Translations under genes and position numbers: made by a program | The notes under the pieces: generated by a model | Database searches by the model: none | What the model was told of the DNA's origin: nothing | What the model saw: only the letters and a program-made list of their open reading frames with translations | Part shown: one piece after another, positions 1 through 9,358 of the stretch | Layout: each line of letters opens with the position of its first letter | Numbering within the stretch: the stretch's first letter is position 1 | Assembly: GCF_002001085.1 (NCBI RefSeq) | Contig: NZ_MUNU01000016.1 | Coordinates: 109,178-173,177, forward strand | Direction: 5' to 3' | Origin: Rhodanobacter sp. B05 | GTDB lineage: Bacteria; Pseudomonadota; Gammaproteobacteria; Xanthomonadales; Rhodanobacteraceae | Length of the DNA stretch: 64,000 nt

Positions 1-699
1 GAACAGGGTCTGCTCCTGAGCGACGCTATCCACCGTCCAGCTGGCGTTGAACACCTTGTGCCGGCAGTGCTCGGAGTTGGCCTGGGCGAACATGAAGAGT
101 TCGGCGTCGGTGGGATCGCGGCCCAGTTCGGCATAGCGCGCCACCAGGTAGTCGATCTCGTCGTCGGCCAGCGCCAGGCCCAGCCGCCGGTTCGCCTCGG
201 CCAGCGCCGCCTGCGGATCGCTGCCCAGGGCCACGTGCACCAGGTCGCCGGGCGTGCCGGCCAGGAACAGTCCCTGCGCTTCGTCGAGCCGGCTCAGCAC
301 CGATTGCGTCATCGCATCGTGCAGCACCGCCATGATCGCCGCGTAATCCGGCGCATCGGTGTTCGGCAGGCCGCTGATCTGCCACGCCAGTCCGCGCTCG
401 ACCCGACGGATCTCGAAGCCGGCGCCATGCAGGATATCGGTCGCCTTGCTCGACCACGGCGAGATCGTGCCCAACCGCGGCACCACCCACAGCGTGGCCG
501 GCTGCGGCGCGGCGTCCTTCGCTTCCAGTACCCCCAGCAGGCGCTGGCGCAGCGCGCCTTCGGGCGCCGCATCGGCATCGAGGAAATAGACGTACCACGA
601 CGCCTGCACGCGCACGCCCCGATGCAGGGCATCGAGTCGGGCATTGAGGCGATCGAGACGAAACGGCGAGAGGGCGCTTTGCCCGTCGAGTACGATCAT
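1..699 (-). CDS. purL: Phosphoribosylformylglycinamidine synthase, N-terminal part (runs off the window)
   Basis: Purine biosynthesis: ATP- and glutamine-dependent conversion of FGAR to FGAM in the cytoplasm. Only the first 233 codons are present; the frame is open through base 1, so the 3' part lies outside the window. The start ATG at 699 gives [18 protein letters not shown], the usual beginning of the large gammaproteobacterial PurL (about 1,290 residues in the family). The diagnostic [18 protein letters not shown] stretch sits near residues 203-220. It is transcribed leftward, in the same direction as dsbC behind it, with about 90 bases between them. The partial state is a window effect, not a broken gene. 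Confidence 0.93.
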   Translation of the reverse strand, partial: MIVLDGQSALSPFRLDRLNARLDALHRGVRVQASWYVYFLDADAAPEGALRQRLLGVLEAKDAAPQPATLWVVPRLGTISPWSSKATDILHGAGFEIRRVERGLAWQISGLPNTDAPDYAAIMAVLHDAMTQSVLSRLDEAQGLFLAGTPGDLVHVALGSDPQAALAEANRRLGLALADDEIDYLVARYAELGRDPTDAELFMFAQANSEHCRHKVFNASWTVDSVAQEQTLF

Positions 700-789
700 G
701 CGGGGAAACGGCGCTATGCGGGAAAACGCCTATTCTAACCGATGCTGCAATACGGCATAAGCAGCCGGGGACCCGCGCCGCCGTTCAGG

Positions 790-1557
790 TCAGCCGCCCG
801 GCTGCAGCGATTGCAGTAGTTGTTCCGGGGTGACATAGCCGCCAAGCGTGTCGCCATCCGGCCCGAAAATCGTCGGCGTGCCGCTGACGCCCAGCTTCAA
901 CCCCAGATCGAACTGATCCTTGACCGGGTTGGCGCAGGTGGCCGCGGGCGGCGAGTGCCCCTTGGTGGCCGCCTCGAAGGCCGCCTTGCGATCCTTCGCG
1001 CACCACACCGAGACCATCTCCTTGTAGGTCGGGGTGAGGCTGCCCGAGGTGGTCGTCACGCCCTCGCGCGGCCAGGCCATGTACTCCACCGCGATGCCGG
1101 CCTTGTTGAACGCGGCCATGTGCTCGTGCAGCGCCCGGCAGAAACCGCAATTGACATCGGTGAACACAGTGATCGTGTACTTCGGATTGGCCGGCGCATA
1201 GACGATCCGCTGCGCCGCCGGCACCTTGGCCAGTGCGGTCTTGCGGAACTTCGCCCAGGCGTCGTCGCTGAGGTTCTCGCTCCGCGCGAGATCGACCACG
1301 TCGCCATGCATCAGGTACTTGCCGTCGGTGCTGATGTAGACCATCTGGCCCGAGGCGATCACCTGGTAGAAGCCGGGGATCCGCGCCAGCTGGATCGAAT
1401 CGACCTCGACTTTCGCCGACAGCTTGTGGATCGACTGCTGCACCATCTGCACGGCCGCCGGGGTGATCGTGGGGCCAACCAGCGGCGCAGGTGCGGTGAC
1501 CGCAAGGGCCTGGCCCGCCCATCCCAGCAGACCCAACAGCAACATTCTCTTCAACAT
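790..1557 (-). CDS. dsbC: Thiol:disulfide interchange protein DsbC
   Basis: Periplasmic protein-disulfide isomerase that reshuffles wrong disulfides and is kept reduced by DsbD. The 255-residue product starts with a signal peptide (MLKRMLLLGLLGWAGQALA), followed by the DsbC dimerisation domain and a thioredoxin fold with the active-site CGFC at residues 137-140 and a cis-proline loop (SGTPT) near residue 228. The ATG at 1557 was chosen over an upstream one at 1620 because a GAGG sits about 9 bases before it and the signal peptide begins there; ATG at 1545 is also possible. Length and motifs are normal for the family. Confidence 0.93.
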   Translation of the reverse strand: MLKRMLLLGLLGWAGQALAVTAPAPLVGPTITPAAVQMVQQSIHKLSAKVEVDSIQLARIPGFYQVIASGQMVYISTDGKYLMHGDVVDLARSENLSDDAWAKFRKTALAKVPAAQRIVYAPANPKYTITVFTDVNCGFCRALHEHMAAFNKAGIAVEYMAWPREGVTTTSGSLTPTYKEMVSVWCAKDRKAAFEAATKGHSPPAATCANPVKDQFDLGLKLGVSGTPTIFGPDGDTLGGYVTPEQLLQSLQPGG

Positions 1558-1672
1558 CAGCAACCTCGGTTTGTGCCGGCGCAGGCGCAAACGGCGCATG
1601 GCGTCTGCGCATTCTCGCATAGCTGCCTGAATCTTCCTTCTCGCGCGACAGCCAAACGGGTCACAACCGCCG

Positions 1673-2191
1673 TCAATAGCGCAGCAGGCTGTGCAGCGGA
1701 AGCTCCACCGGCCAGCGCGATCGCCCGCCCAGGACGGCCAGCTCGATCACCACGCCGGCACCGACCAGTTCGGCGCCGACCTGACCCACCAGCGCCGCCG
1801 CCGCGGCCAGCGTGCCGCCGGTGGCCAGCACGTCATCCAGCAGCAGCACCCGCTCGCCCGGCTTCAGCGCATCGCGCTGGACCTCCAGCCGATCGCTGCC
1901 GTACTCCAGCTGATACCCGACCGACGCCACCGGCGGCGGTAGCTTGCCGGGCTTGCGCAGCGGCACGAAGCCCGCCTGCAGGCGCAGCGCCAGCGCGGCA
2001 CCGAAGATGAAGCCGCGCGCCTCGATTCCGCCCACCGCCTGCACGCCCTGCCCTTGCCAGGGTTCGGCCAGCGCATCGATGCAGCGGGCAAAACCGCCGG
2101 CACTGGCCAGCAGCGGACTGACATCACGGAACATCACCCCGGCGCGGGGAAAGTCGGGCACGCTGCGAATCAGCTCGGCCAGTTCCTGCAT
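1673..2191 (-). CDS. apt: Adenine phosphoribosyltransferase
   Basis: Purine salvage: adenine plus PRPP gives AMP and pyrophosphate. The 172-residue product has the EARGFIFG segment (57-64), the RKPGKLP flexible-loop segment (79-85) and the PRPP-binding VLLLDDVLATGGT signature (115-127). The open frame extends upstream to 2380, but the ATG at 2191 has a GGAGA about 8 bases upstream and gives a family-typical start (MQELAELIRSVPDFP). It lies between dsbC and a divergently oriented VOC-family gene. Function is secure. Confidence 0.94.
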   Translation of the reverse strand: MQELAELIRSVPDFPRAGVMFRDVSPLLASAGGFARCIDALAEPWQGQGVQAVGGIEARGFIFGAALALRLQAGFVPLRKPGKLPPPVASVGYQLEYGSDRLEVQRDALKPGERVLLLDDVLATGGTLAAAAALVGQVGAELVGAGVVIELAVLGGRSRWPVELPLHSLLRY

Positions 2192-2405
2192 GAAGCGTCT
2201 CCGTGGAAGTTCGTGGGCGGCGTCGAGGCGACACAGTAGCAACTGGCGTTTCCGGTGGCCAAGAGCGGATGCCTCCACGTGGCAGCTCGTCCGAAACGTC
2301 ACGGCGAATCGCGCGACGCCTCGCCCACCGCAGTGCTTGACCCACCTTCCTGCATGCGCAAGGCTCGGGATCAAATCCACGCCCGATCACCAGGGAGCCC
2401 ATGCC

Positions 2406-2786
2406 ATGCATCGCAGCCGCCTGTGCAGCCTGATCATCGATTGCCACGCGAACGACCTCGGCGACGCCGCGCGCTTCTGGTCGCAGGCACTCGGACGTCC
2501 GGTCAAGGCAGGCACCGATACCACGCAGGAAAAATACATCGGCCTGGTTACCCATGACGACGAACCGGTGATCGAGTTGCAGAAAGTCGAACACCCCAGC
2601 CGCGTGCACCTGGACATCGAAAGCGACGACATCGAGGCCGAGGTGCGCCGCCTGGAAGCCCTGGGCGCCAGGAAGGTTGAAGCCATCCAAACCTGGGTGG
2701 TGATGGAGGCCCCGACTGGCCACCGCTTCTGTGTGGTCCGCCCGCAGCGCGGCGGAATGGGAGCGCATGGCAATCAGTGGACGTGA
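2406..2786 (+). CDS. VOC (glyoxalase/bleomycin-resistance) superfamily protein
   Basis: A 126-residue single-domain vicinal-oxygen-chelate fold protein. Visible hallmarks are HANDLGDAARFWSQALG near the start (helix after the first strand), a VHLDIESDDIEAEVRRLEALGA segment at mid-length and a final hydrophobic strand before GHRFCVV. Members are metal-dependent isomerases, dioxygenases or binding proteins; this small type is usually annotated only as glyoxalase-like, and no substrate can be assigned. The ATG at 2406 has an AGGGAG about 8 bases upstream. It is divergent from apt; the AT-richer lipoprotein gene follows after about 120 bases. Confidence 0.85.
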   Translation: MHRSRLCSLIIDCHANDLGDAARFWSQALGRPVKAGTDTTQEKYIGLVTHDDEPVIELQKVEHPSRVHLDIESDDIEAEVRRLEALGARKVEAIQTWVVMEAPTGHRFCVVRPQRGGMGAHGNQWT

Positions 2787-2910
2787 TACGTCATCAGAAA
2801 ATTTCCAGGCCACATGTGTCAAAACAAGATTTGACCCTGAGGTTTTGCTGATGTTTTCTGAGGTTTTGGGTTTTGGGGGCCGCGTGTAATTCGACGATGG
2901 GGTTTGTGCA

Positions 2911-3372
2911 GTGACAAAGACGAAGCGATATGTGGCCCTTGCTGTTTTGCTTCTTTTGCTCAGCTTGTTCTCTGGGTGTACAGGAAAACACCCATTCCTG
3001 ATGGTTCAGCTATGTCTACGGAATGAGCAAAATGTTGCAGTGTTCACTGAGATGATGAAATCAATCTCTCAATCACAACGCATGGATTTTACCGACGGCG
3101 GCGTGGTCACCCAGAAAGACTTGACAAAATTGAAAACCAGCCCGAACTATCCGCTTATTTATGTGGGCGCTAATCGCAAGGATGGCGTCGGATGGGAAGG
3201 CGGCAACTTGGGTTTGTCAGCTTATGAGGTGGCCCTTGGCTTTTCCGAGGGATCGAACCCCGCAGACGCGCGTCGATTTGCTGATCTGGTGATTAGCAAA
3301 CTCAATAAACGATGGCTTGTTTATGTTGTCCCAACCGGCCGCGGCGCGCTTCCAGTGAAAAGTTGTAAGTAA
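2911..3372 (+). CDS. Small putative lipoprotein of unknown function, atypical base composition
   Basis: A 153-residue product I do not recognise. It starts at a GTG (an in-frame ATG is lacking upstream) with a lipoprotein signal peptide: lysines at 3 and 5, a leucine-rich core, and the lipobox LFSGC with Cys23. The mature part is mixed alpha/beta with no motif I can name. Codon use is clearly different from all neighbours (many AT-ending codons), and the leader region 2790-2910 is also AT-rich and contains the direct repeat CTGAGGTTTT twice. This fits recent acquisition. It converges on the LacI-type regulator with 33 bases between the stops. Confidence 0.7.
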   Translation: MTKTKRYVALAVLLLLLSLFSGCTGKHPFLMVQLCLRNEQNVAVFTEMMKSISQSQRMDFTDGGVVTQKDLTKLKTSPNYPLIYVGANRKDGVGWEGGNLGLSAYEVALGFSEGSNPADARRFADLVISKLNKRWLVYVVPTGRGALPVKSCK

Positions 3373-3405
3373 ACACGGCGGTTTCAAGGTCCCCTTGCAA
3401 CGACC

Positions 3406-4428
3406 TCACCGCAAACTCGACTTCCTGACCATCAGCTTCACCGGCAGCACCTCGCTTTCCACCGGCTCGCCGCGGATCAATCCCAGCAGGCTGTCGACCA
3501 GCACCGCACCGGCGTGACCGGTATCCTGCAGCACCGTGGTCAGCGGCGGGTTGACGAAGCTGGCGGTGGCGATGTCGTCGAAGCCGGCCAGGGCGACATC
3601 CTGCGGCACGCGCAGGCCGTGGTCGCTGAGCGCGCGCATGGCGCCGATCGCGATCAGATCGCTGGCGGCGAACACGGCGTCGAAGCCGACCTCCTGCATG
3701 ATCAGCCGGCGCATGGCCTCGTAGCCGGAATGCTCGGTGCTTTCGGCGTTTTCCTGCAGGGCCGGGTCGACCTCGACGCCGGCCGCGGTGAGGGCATCGA
3801 CGTAGCCGCGATAGCGGCCGAAGAATTCCGGATAGTGGCTGGAGGCATCGCCGAGGAAGGCGAGGCGGCGGCAGCCGCGCCCAAGCAGGTGTTCGGCCAC
3901 CGCGCGGCCGCCACAGACGTTGTCGCTGCCGAACGACACGCCGGGCTGGTCCGGCAACACCGCGCCCCAGCGCACGAAGCGGGTGCCCTGCGCGACCAGT
4001 TTCTCCAGCTTGTCGCGATAGGCCAGGTAGTCGCCATAGCCGAGCAGGATCAGGCCGTCGGCCTTCTTGCTGTCGGCGAAGTCGGCGTGCCAGTCGTCCG
4101 ACAGTTGCTGGAACGAGATCAGCAGGTCGTAGCCCTGCAACGCGCAGGCGCGGGTGATCGAACCGAGCATCGACAGGAAGAACGGGTTGATGTGCGATTC
4201 GTCGGCGGTAGGATCTTCGAAGAACAGCAGCGCCAGCGTGCCGGTGTGCATCCGGCGCAGGTTGGAGGCGTTCTTGTCGATCTTGTAGTTGAGTTGCTCG
4301 GCGGCGGCCTGGACGCGCCGCCGGGTTTCCTCATTGACCAGCGGGCTGCCGCACAGGGCGCGCGACACCGTGGCCTGGGAGACCCCGGCCAGGTGTGCAA
4401 TGTCGATCGATGTGGCCTTGCCCTTCAT
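3406..4428 (-). CDS. LacI-family transcriptional regulator
   Basis: A 340-residue DNA-binding repressor or regulator. An N-terminal helix-turn-helix (about residues 7-26: SIDIAHLAGVSQATVSRAL) and hinge helix are followed by a type I periplasmic-binding-protein-like effector domain ending in the usual dimer region (VALAGFDDIATASFVNPPLTTV). ATG at 4428 is preferred over an upstream start at 4467 because it places the HTH at the normal distance. It lies directly downstream of the sugar porter in the same direction (190-base gap), so it probably controls that gene. The effector sugar cannot be read from sequence. Confidence 0.92.
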   Translation of the reverse strand: MKGKATSIDIAHLAGVSQATVSRALCGSPLVNEETRRRVQAAAEQLNYKIDKNASNLRRMHTGTLALLFFEDPTADESHINPFFLSMLGSITRACALQGYDLLISFQQLSDDWHADFADSKKADGLILLGYGDYLAYRDKLEKLVAQGTRFVRWGAVLPDQPGVSFGSDNVCGGRAVAEHLLGRGCRRLAFLGDASSHYPEFFGRYRGYVDALTAAGVEVDPALQENAESTEHSGYEAMRRLIMQEVGFDAVFAASDLIAIGAMRALSDHGLRVPQDVALAGFDDIATASFVNPPLTTVLQDTGHAGAVLVDSLLGLIRGEPVESEVLPVKLMVRKSSLR

Positions 4429-4617
4429 CCGCGACCCGATCCGCAAACTGTCCTTCAAACGACGCACGATCGGCCATGCGAGGGCCGTCGCCGTTTCCGA
4501 ATCCTAACCGCTTTGCACGCCGCCTGTCGTAGATGGCCCGGCGTGCCTCCACGCCGTGGCAGATGGTGGCCGGTACCTGTTCGGCGGCACCGGCCAGAAA
4601 GGAGTGCTCGGTGATCC

Positions 4618-6039
4618 TCATGCCTGCATGTCCTCCAGTTCGACGCCCTTGGTCTCGCGCACCGCGTACAGCACGAAAAGCAGCGAAAGCAGGGCAAAGC
4701 CCGCATACAGGCCGTAGGCGAAGCTCAGGCCGATCTCGGCCAGCGCCGGGAAGCTGCTGGTGATCGCGAAGTTCGCCAGCCACTGCGCCGAGGCGGCGAC
4801 CGCCAGCGCGGTGGCGCGGATCCGGTTGGGGAACATCTCGCCCAGCAGCACCCACACCACCGGACCCCAGCTCACCCCGAAGAACACCACGTAGGCGTTC
4901 GCCGCGACCAGCGCCACCATGCCGGTGGCGCCGGGCAGGCTCAGCTCGGCGCCCGTGCCGGTGGCCTGCGAGAAGCACCAGGCCATCGCCGCCAGGGTGA
5001 TCGCCATGCCGGCCGAGCCGATCACCAGCAGCGGCTTGCGCCCGATCCGGTCGACCAGCGCGATCGCCACCAGGGTCACCAGCACGTTGACGATCGAGGT
5101 GACCACCGTGATGGTGAACGAATCGGCCTCGCTGAAGCCGACCGAATGCCACAGCGTGGCCGAGTAGTAGAAGATCACGTTGATGCCCACGAACTGCTGG
5201 AACACCGACAGCAGGATGCCGATCCATACCACCGGCAGCAGGCCCGTGGCCTTGCTGCACAGGTCGCGCAGGCGCGGCTTGTGTTCCGAGCGCAGGCTGG
5301 CCTCGATGTCGCCAAGTTTCTTGTCCAGTGCCGCTGCGCTGTGCATGTTGAGCACCTTCTGCAGCACCACGCGCGCTTCCGCCGAGCGGCCCTTGGCCAC
5401 CAGATGGCGCGGCGATTCGGGCACCGCCAGCACCAGCAGGCCGTAGATCAGCGCGGGCACCGTTGCCGCCAGGAACATCCAGCGCCACGCCGGCATGCCC
5501 ATCCACAGCACGCCTGCCGCACCACCCGACGCATCGGCCAGCCACGCATCGCTCAGCAACGCCGCGAAGATGCCCAGCACGATCGCCAGCTGCTGCATCG
5601 AACCGAGCCGACCGCGAATTCGCGCGGGCGCCACCTCGGCGATATAGGTGGGCGCGATCACCGAGGCCACGCCCACGCCGATGCCACCCACCAGGCGCCA
5701 CACGATCAGGTCCCATACGGCCGTCGCCATGCCCGACCCCAAGGCCGCGGCAACCAGCAGCACGGCCGCCACCTGCATGGTGCGCACCCGTCCGAAGCGG
5801 TTGGCGAGCATGCCGGCGTACCAGGCACCAAGCGCCGAGCCCAGCAAGGCGCACGACACGGCGAAGCCGATCTCGCCGGCATTCAAGGCGAAGTTGCCCC
5901 GTATCGCATCGACCGCGCCGTTGATCACGGCCGTGTCGAAACCGAACAAGAAGCCACCCAGTGCCGCGGCAGCCGAGATCAATACCACCCGCAGCGTGGC
6001 GTGCTGGCCCAGCCCATCTGTCGCGCTCGTCGAACTCAT
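4618..6039 (-). CDS. MFS sugar porter (XylE/GalP-like sugar:H+ symporter)
   Basis: Inner-membrane sugar uptake protein of 473 residues with 12 predicted membrane segments. Sugar-porter signatures are visible: GGFLFGFDTAVING in the first helix region, FGRVRT in the loop after helix 2, PESPRHLVAKGR after helix 6, QQFVGINVIFYYS in helix 7, DRIGRKPLL in the 8-9 loop and PNRIRATALA near helix 10. The start ATG at 6039 has a GGGGG run about 4 bases upstream. Its upstream region holds CG-centred palindromes suited to a LacI-family repressor, and a LacI-type gene follows it. Hexose versus pentose preference is not resolvable. Confidence 0.9.
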   Translation of the reverse strand: MSSTSATDGLGQHATLRVVLISAAAALGGFLFGFDTAVINGAVDAIRGNFALNAGEIGFAVSCALLGSALGAWYAGMLANRFGRVRTMQVAAVLLVAAALGSGMATAVWDLIVWRLVGGIGVGVASVIAPTYIAEVAPARIRGRLGSMQQLAIVLGIFAALLSDAWLADASGGAAGVLWMGMPAWRWMFLAATVPALIYGLLVLAVPESPRHLVAKGRSAEARVVLQKVLNMHSAAALDKKLGDIEASLRSEHKPRLRDLCSKATGLLPVVWIGILLSVFQQFVGINVIFYYSATLWHSVGFSEADSFTITVVTSIVNVLVTLVAIALVDRIGRKPLLVIGSAGMAITLAAMAWCFSQATGTGAELSLPGATGMVALVAANAYVVFFGVSWGPVVWVLLGEMFPNRIRATALAVAASAQWLANFAITSSFPALAEIGLSFAYGLYAGFALLSLLFVLYAVRETKGVELEDMQA

Positions 6040-6106
6040 CGCGTCCCCCAGCTGATGTCATGTCCCCATGCGCCCGATTCTGCGGCGCCGCCGTCGTGCT
6101 GTCCGA

Positions 6107-6122
6107 TTGAATACGTATGCAA
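6107..6122. promoter_or_regulatory. Near-palindromic candidate operator upstream of the sugar porter
   Basis: TTGAATACGTATGCAA matches its reverse complement at 14 of 16 positions and is centred on CG, as expected for a LacI-family site. It lies about 70 bases upstream of the porter start. Confidence 0.4.
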
Positions 6123-6157
6123 CGCCGCCTGCCCGCCATCGCTTGCCGCATCTGCCG

Positions 6158-6169
6158 GTAAACGATTAC
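6158..6169. promoter_or_regulatory. Second CG-centred imperfect palindrome upstream of the sugar porter
   Basis: GTAAACGATTAC is palindromic at 10 of 12 positions with a central CG, similar in form to LacI/GalR-family half-site pairs. It lies between the two other candidate operators. Confidence 0.3.
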
Positions 6170-6191
6170 GGGCGGCGTCCGGATTACTCGA

Positions 6192-6205
6192 TGACAGCGC
6201 TGTCA
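6192..6205. promoter_or_regulatory. Perfect 14-bp palindrome, candidate LacI-family operator
   Basis: TGACAGCGCTGTCA is a perfect inverted repeat. On the minus strand it reads TTTGACAGCGCTGTCA, so a TTGACA-like -35 box would overlap it, which suits repression of the sugar porter whose start is about 150 bases downstream. The form agrees with operators of LacI-family sugar regulators in Xanthomonadales; assignment to the regulator at 3406-4428 is inference. Confidence 0.5.
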
Positions 6206-6314
6206 AACAAGCACGCAGCATACCCTACTGTTTTCATCCGGGGAAACACCTGCCATGGCTGGCTGGCCGCCAGTCCGCCCGAACACCTGCAAGAGCGCCG
6301 AGCAACCGCAAAGA

Positions 6315-8138
6315 TCAGCCGGCGGCGTTGATCACCGCGAGAAAATCGCGCCCATAGCGCTTGAGCTTGGCCTCGCCCACGCCACTGATCCCGGCCAGCT
6401 CGTCCTCATTCGCCGGCAGCGCGCGCAACATCGCCAGCAAGGTCGCATCGTGGAACACCACGTAGGGCGGCACGCCCTGCTGCTTGGCCAGTTGCGTGCG
6501 CAGCGCACGCAGCTCGTCCCACATCGGCTGCTCGTAAGCCTCGATGCCCAGGCTGCCGCCGGTGACCTGCTTGCTGTCGCGGCGACGACGACTGGCGCGT
6601 TCAGGGCGCGCGTCCTCGCGCAACTTCACCGGCCGGCCGCCGCTGAGCACGGCACGGCTGGCTGTGGTGAGGCGCAAGGTGCCATAGCCTTCGGCGTCGG
6701 CTTCCAGCAGGCCGGCCGCCAGCAGTTGGCGGAACACCGAACGCCACTGCTTCTCGTCCATCTCCGCGCCGATGCCGAAGGTGCTGAGCCGATGATGATC
6801 GAGACCGAGCACGCGCTCGGTCTCCTCGCCGCGCAGCACGTCGATGACGTGGCCCGAACCGAAGCGCTGACCGGTGCGGTATACCGCCGACAAGGCTTTC
6901 TGTGCCGGCACCGTCGCATCCCAGGTCTTCGGCGGCGCGATGCAGTTGTCGCAATGTCCGCAGGGACCGGGATAGGTTTCGCCGAACGCACCCAGCAGCA
7001 ACTGGCGGCGGCAGTCGGTGGCCTCGGCGTAGGCCAGCAGCGATTCAAGCTTCTGCCGTTCGACCCGCTTGCGCTCGTCGGCGGATTCGGACTGCGCGAT
7101 CATCTGGCTCATGGTGACCACGTCGGACAGGCCGTAGATCATCCACGCCTCGGCCGGCAGGCCATCGCGGCCGGCACGACCGGTTTCCTGGTAGTAACCC
7201 TCGATACTGCGCGGCAGGTCCAGATGCGCCACGAAGCGCACGTCGGGCTTGTCGATGCCCATGCCGAACGCGACGGTGGCGACCATCACCACGCCATCCT
7301 CGCGCAGAAAACGCTGCTGATTCTTCGCACGCGTGGCCGCATCCAGCCCCGCGTGATACGGCAACGCCTCGATGCCAGACTCGGCCAGCCATGCGGCGGT
7401 GTCGTCCACCTTGCGCCGGCTCAGGCAATACACGATGCCGGATTCGCCTTCGTGACCAAGCAGGAATTCGCCCAGCTGGCGCTTCGCGTTGTGGCGCAGG
7501 CCGACGCGGTAGCCGATGTTGGGCCGGTCGAAGCTGGAGACGAACTGCCGTGCATTCTGCAGCGACAGTCGCTCGACGATCTCCTCGCGGGTGCGCGGAT
7601 CGGCGGTGGCGGTGAGCGCAATGCGCGGCACCTGCGGAAAGCGCTGGTGCAGGATCGCCAGCTCGCGGTATTCCGGACGGAAATCGTGACCCCACTGCGA
7701 CACGCAATGCGCCTCGTCGATCGCGAACAGCGCCACCTCGGTGCGTTCGAGCTGTTCGAGGAAGCGCGCGGTGAGCAGGCGTTCCGGCGCCACGTAGAGC
7801 AGGTTCAGCTCGCCGGCCAGCAATTGCCGCTCGACCTCGCGTTGCGCATCCGCGGCGAGACTGGAATTGAGATACGCCGCCGCCACGCCCGCCTCGCGCA
7901 GCGCATCGACCTGGTCCTGCATCAAGGCGATCAGTGGCGACACCACGATCGCCGTGCCCTGGCGCAGCAGGGCGGGAATCTGGTAGCACAGCGACTTGCC
8001 GCCGCCGGTCGGCATCAGCACCAGCGCATCGCCGCCTTCGCCGAGGTGCTCGATGACGGCCTGTTGCTGGCCGCGGAAACCCGGGTAACCGAAAACACTT
8101 TGCAGCAGGTCGAGGGCGGTGGCTTTCATCCCTGCCAT
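6315..8138 (-). CDS. recQ: ATP-dependent DNA helicase RecQ
   Basis: 3'-5' DNA helicase of recombinational repair, 607 residues. Superfamily 2 motifs in order: [13 protein letters not shown], Walker A TGGGKS, DEAH with the following [13 protein letters not shown] (aromatic-rich loop), SATW-like TATADPRT, and motif VI with TGRAGRDG. After the helicase core come the zinc-binding cysteines ([12 protein letters not shown] ... CGHCDNC), the winged-helix RQC region and a C-terminal HRDC domain. Two starts are possible: ATG at 8138 or at 8129 (KATALDLL); neither has a well-spaced ribosome-binding site. Length is normal. Confidence 0.93.
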   Translation of the reverse strand: MAGMKATALDLLQSVFGYPGFRGQQQAVIEHLGEGGDALVLMPTGGGKSLCYQIPALLRQGTAIVVSPLIALMQDQVDALREAGVAAAYLNSSLAADAQREVERQLLAGELNLLYVAPERLLTARFLEQLERTEVALFAIDEAHCVSQWGHDFRPEYRELAILHQRFPQVPRIALTATADPRTREEIVERLSLQNARQFVSSFDRPNIGYRVGLRHNAKRQLGEFLLGHEGESGIVYCLSRRKVDDTAAWLAESGIEALPYHAGLDAATRAKNQQRFLREDGVVMVATVAFGMGIDKPDVRFVAHLDLPRSIEGYYQETGRAGRDGLPAEAWMIYGLSDVVTMSQMIAQSESADERKRVERQKLESLLAYAEATDCRRQLLLGAFGETYPGPCGHCDNCIAPPKTWDATVPAQKALSAVYRTGQRFGSGHVIDVLRGEETERVLGLDHHRLSTFGIGAEMDEKQWRSVFRQLLAAGLLEADAEGYGTLRLTTASRAVLSGGRPVKLREDARPERASRRRRDSKQVTGGSLGIEAYEQPMWDELRALRTQLAKQQGVPPYVVFHDATLLAMLRALPANEDELAGISGVGEAKLKRYGRDFLAVINAAG

Positions 8139-8222
8139 GCTAGCAAACCATCGTTGCGCGGCTGTCGGCGTCGACCGTCCGGCGCGTCAAGCAAAACCGC
8201 CTCGGCATGCGGGACGATGCCT

Positions 8223-9245
8223 TCAAGCCCGGCGCGCGAAAAACTCGCGGAACGCCGCCACCGTGCGCTCGATGCCGTCGTCGTCGATGTCCAGGTGGGT
8301 GACCAGTCGCAACGTGGGCAGGTAGCCGATGCTGATGCGGATGCCGGCCTCGCGCAGATGGACGTCCAGTTCGCGCAGGCGCGCAGCCGGCACGTCGATG
8401 AAGACCATGTTGGTGTGCTGACCAAGCAGGTCGACGCCGGCGATCTCGCGCAGGCGGCCGGCCAGGTACGCTGCGCGGCGATGATCGTCGGCCAGTCGCG
8501 CCACGTGATGATCCAGTGCGTGCAGCCCGGCGGCGGCAAGGATGCCCGCCTGGCGCCAGCCGCCACCACAGACCTTGCGCCAGCGCCGCGCCTTGTCGAC
8601 CAGCGCACTCGAACCGACCAGCACCGAACCGACTGGCGCACCCAGGCCCTTGGACAGGCAGATCGACACGGTATCGAAGTGCCGCGTGATCGCGCGCGCC
8701 GGCACGTCGCAGGCGATCGCCGCGTTGAACAGCCGCGCCCCATCCAGGTGCAGGCCCAGCCCATGCTTGCGCGCCAGCTCGTGCGCGGCATCCAGATAAT
8801 CCAGCGGCAACGGACGGCCGTGCCAGGTATTTTCCAGGGCCAGCAGCCGGCTGCGCGCGAAGTGCGGATCGACCGGCTTGATCGCCGCCTCTATCCGCTC
8901 CAGCGGCAGCGAACCATCCTCCGCCTGCACGATCGGCTGCGGCTGGATCGAACCCAGCACCGCGGCGCCGCCGCCCTCGAACTTGTAGGTGTGCGCGTCC
9001 ATGCCGACCAGGTATTCGTCGCCGCGCTCGCAGTGCGCGAGCAAGGCCAGCAGGTTGGACTGGGTGCCGCTGGGCACGAACAAGCCGGCCTCGAAACCCA
9101 GCTCGTCGGCCAGCCGCTGCTGCAACGCATTGACGGTGGGATCCTCGCCGTATACATCGTCGCCTACCTCGGCTGCCACCATCGCCGCTCGCATCGCCGC
9201 CGTCGGGTTGGTCACTGTGTCGCTGCGCAGATCAATGGATTTCAT
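8223..9245 (-). CDS. ltaE: Low-specificity L-threonine aldolase
   Basis: PLP enzyme that splits L-threonine or L-allo-threonine to glycine and acetaldehyde; 340 residues. The family start [12 protein letters not shown], the [11 protein letters not shown] segment (27-37), [11 protein letters not shown] (166-175) and the PLP lysine in [13 protein letters not shown] (Lys199) are all present. The ATG at 9245 is preferred to the upstream in-frame start because conservation begins immediately and GAG lies about 8 bases upstream. It follows recQ's upstream side in the same direction. Confidence 0.92.
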   Translation of the reverse strand: MKSIDLRSDTVTNPTAAMRAAMVAAEVGDDVYGEDPTVNALQQRLADELGFEAGLFVPSGTQSNLLALLAHCERGDEYLVGMDAHTYKFEGGGAAVLGSIQPQPIVQAEDGSLPLERIEAAIKPVDPHFARSRLLALENTWHGRPLPLDYLDAAHELARKHGLGLHLDGARLFNAAIACDVPARAITRHFDTVSICLSKGLGAPVGSVLVGSSALVDKARRWRKVCGGGWRQAGILAAAGLHALDHHVARLADDHRRAAYLAGRLREIAGVDLLGQHTNMVFIDVPAARLRELDVHLREAGIRISIGYLPTLRLVTHLDIDDDGIERTVAAFREFFARRA

Positions 9246-9270
9246 GGTGATCTCGGTTGGGTACGAATGG

Positions 9271-9354
9271 GGGTTCGGGATTCTGGAAGACAAGAGCAGA
9301 GTGCCGGGAGCCGCTCGCTTTTCCGAATCCCGTATCCCAAATCACGAATCCCGG
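9271..9354. repeat. Intergenic GAATCCCG-type repeat
   Basis: The gap between ltaE and lptG contains TTCGGGATTC (9274-9283) and, further on, two inverted matches, GAATCCCG at 9325-9332 and GAATCCCGG at 9346-9354. Together they form a small hairpin-capable repeat of the GGGATTCGGGATTC kind often scattered between genes in Xanthomonadaceae. Confidence 0.5.
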
Positions 9355-9358
9355 CCTC

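Noticed and set aside
2794..2991. 65-codon minus-strand frame over the AT-rich islet
   Set aside because: Antisense to the lipoprotein leader; no start signal or motif.
4331..4621. 97-codon minus-strand frame overlapping the porter stop (ATGA) and the lacI start
   Set aside because: Second half lies out of frame over the lacI gene and the product has no recognisable features; probably chance, though the ATGA overlap was noted.
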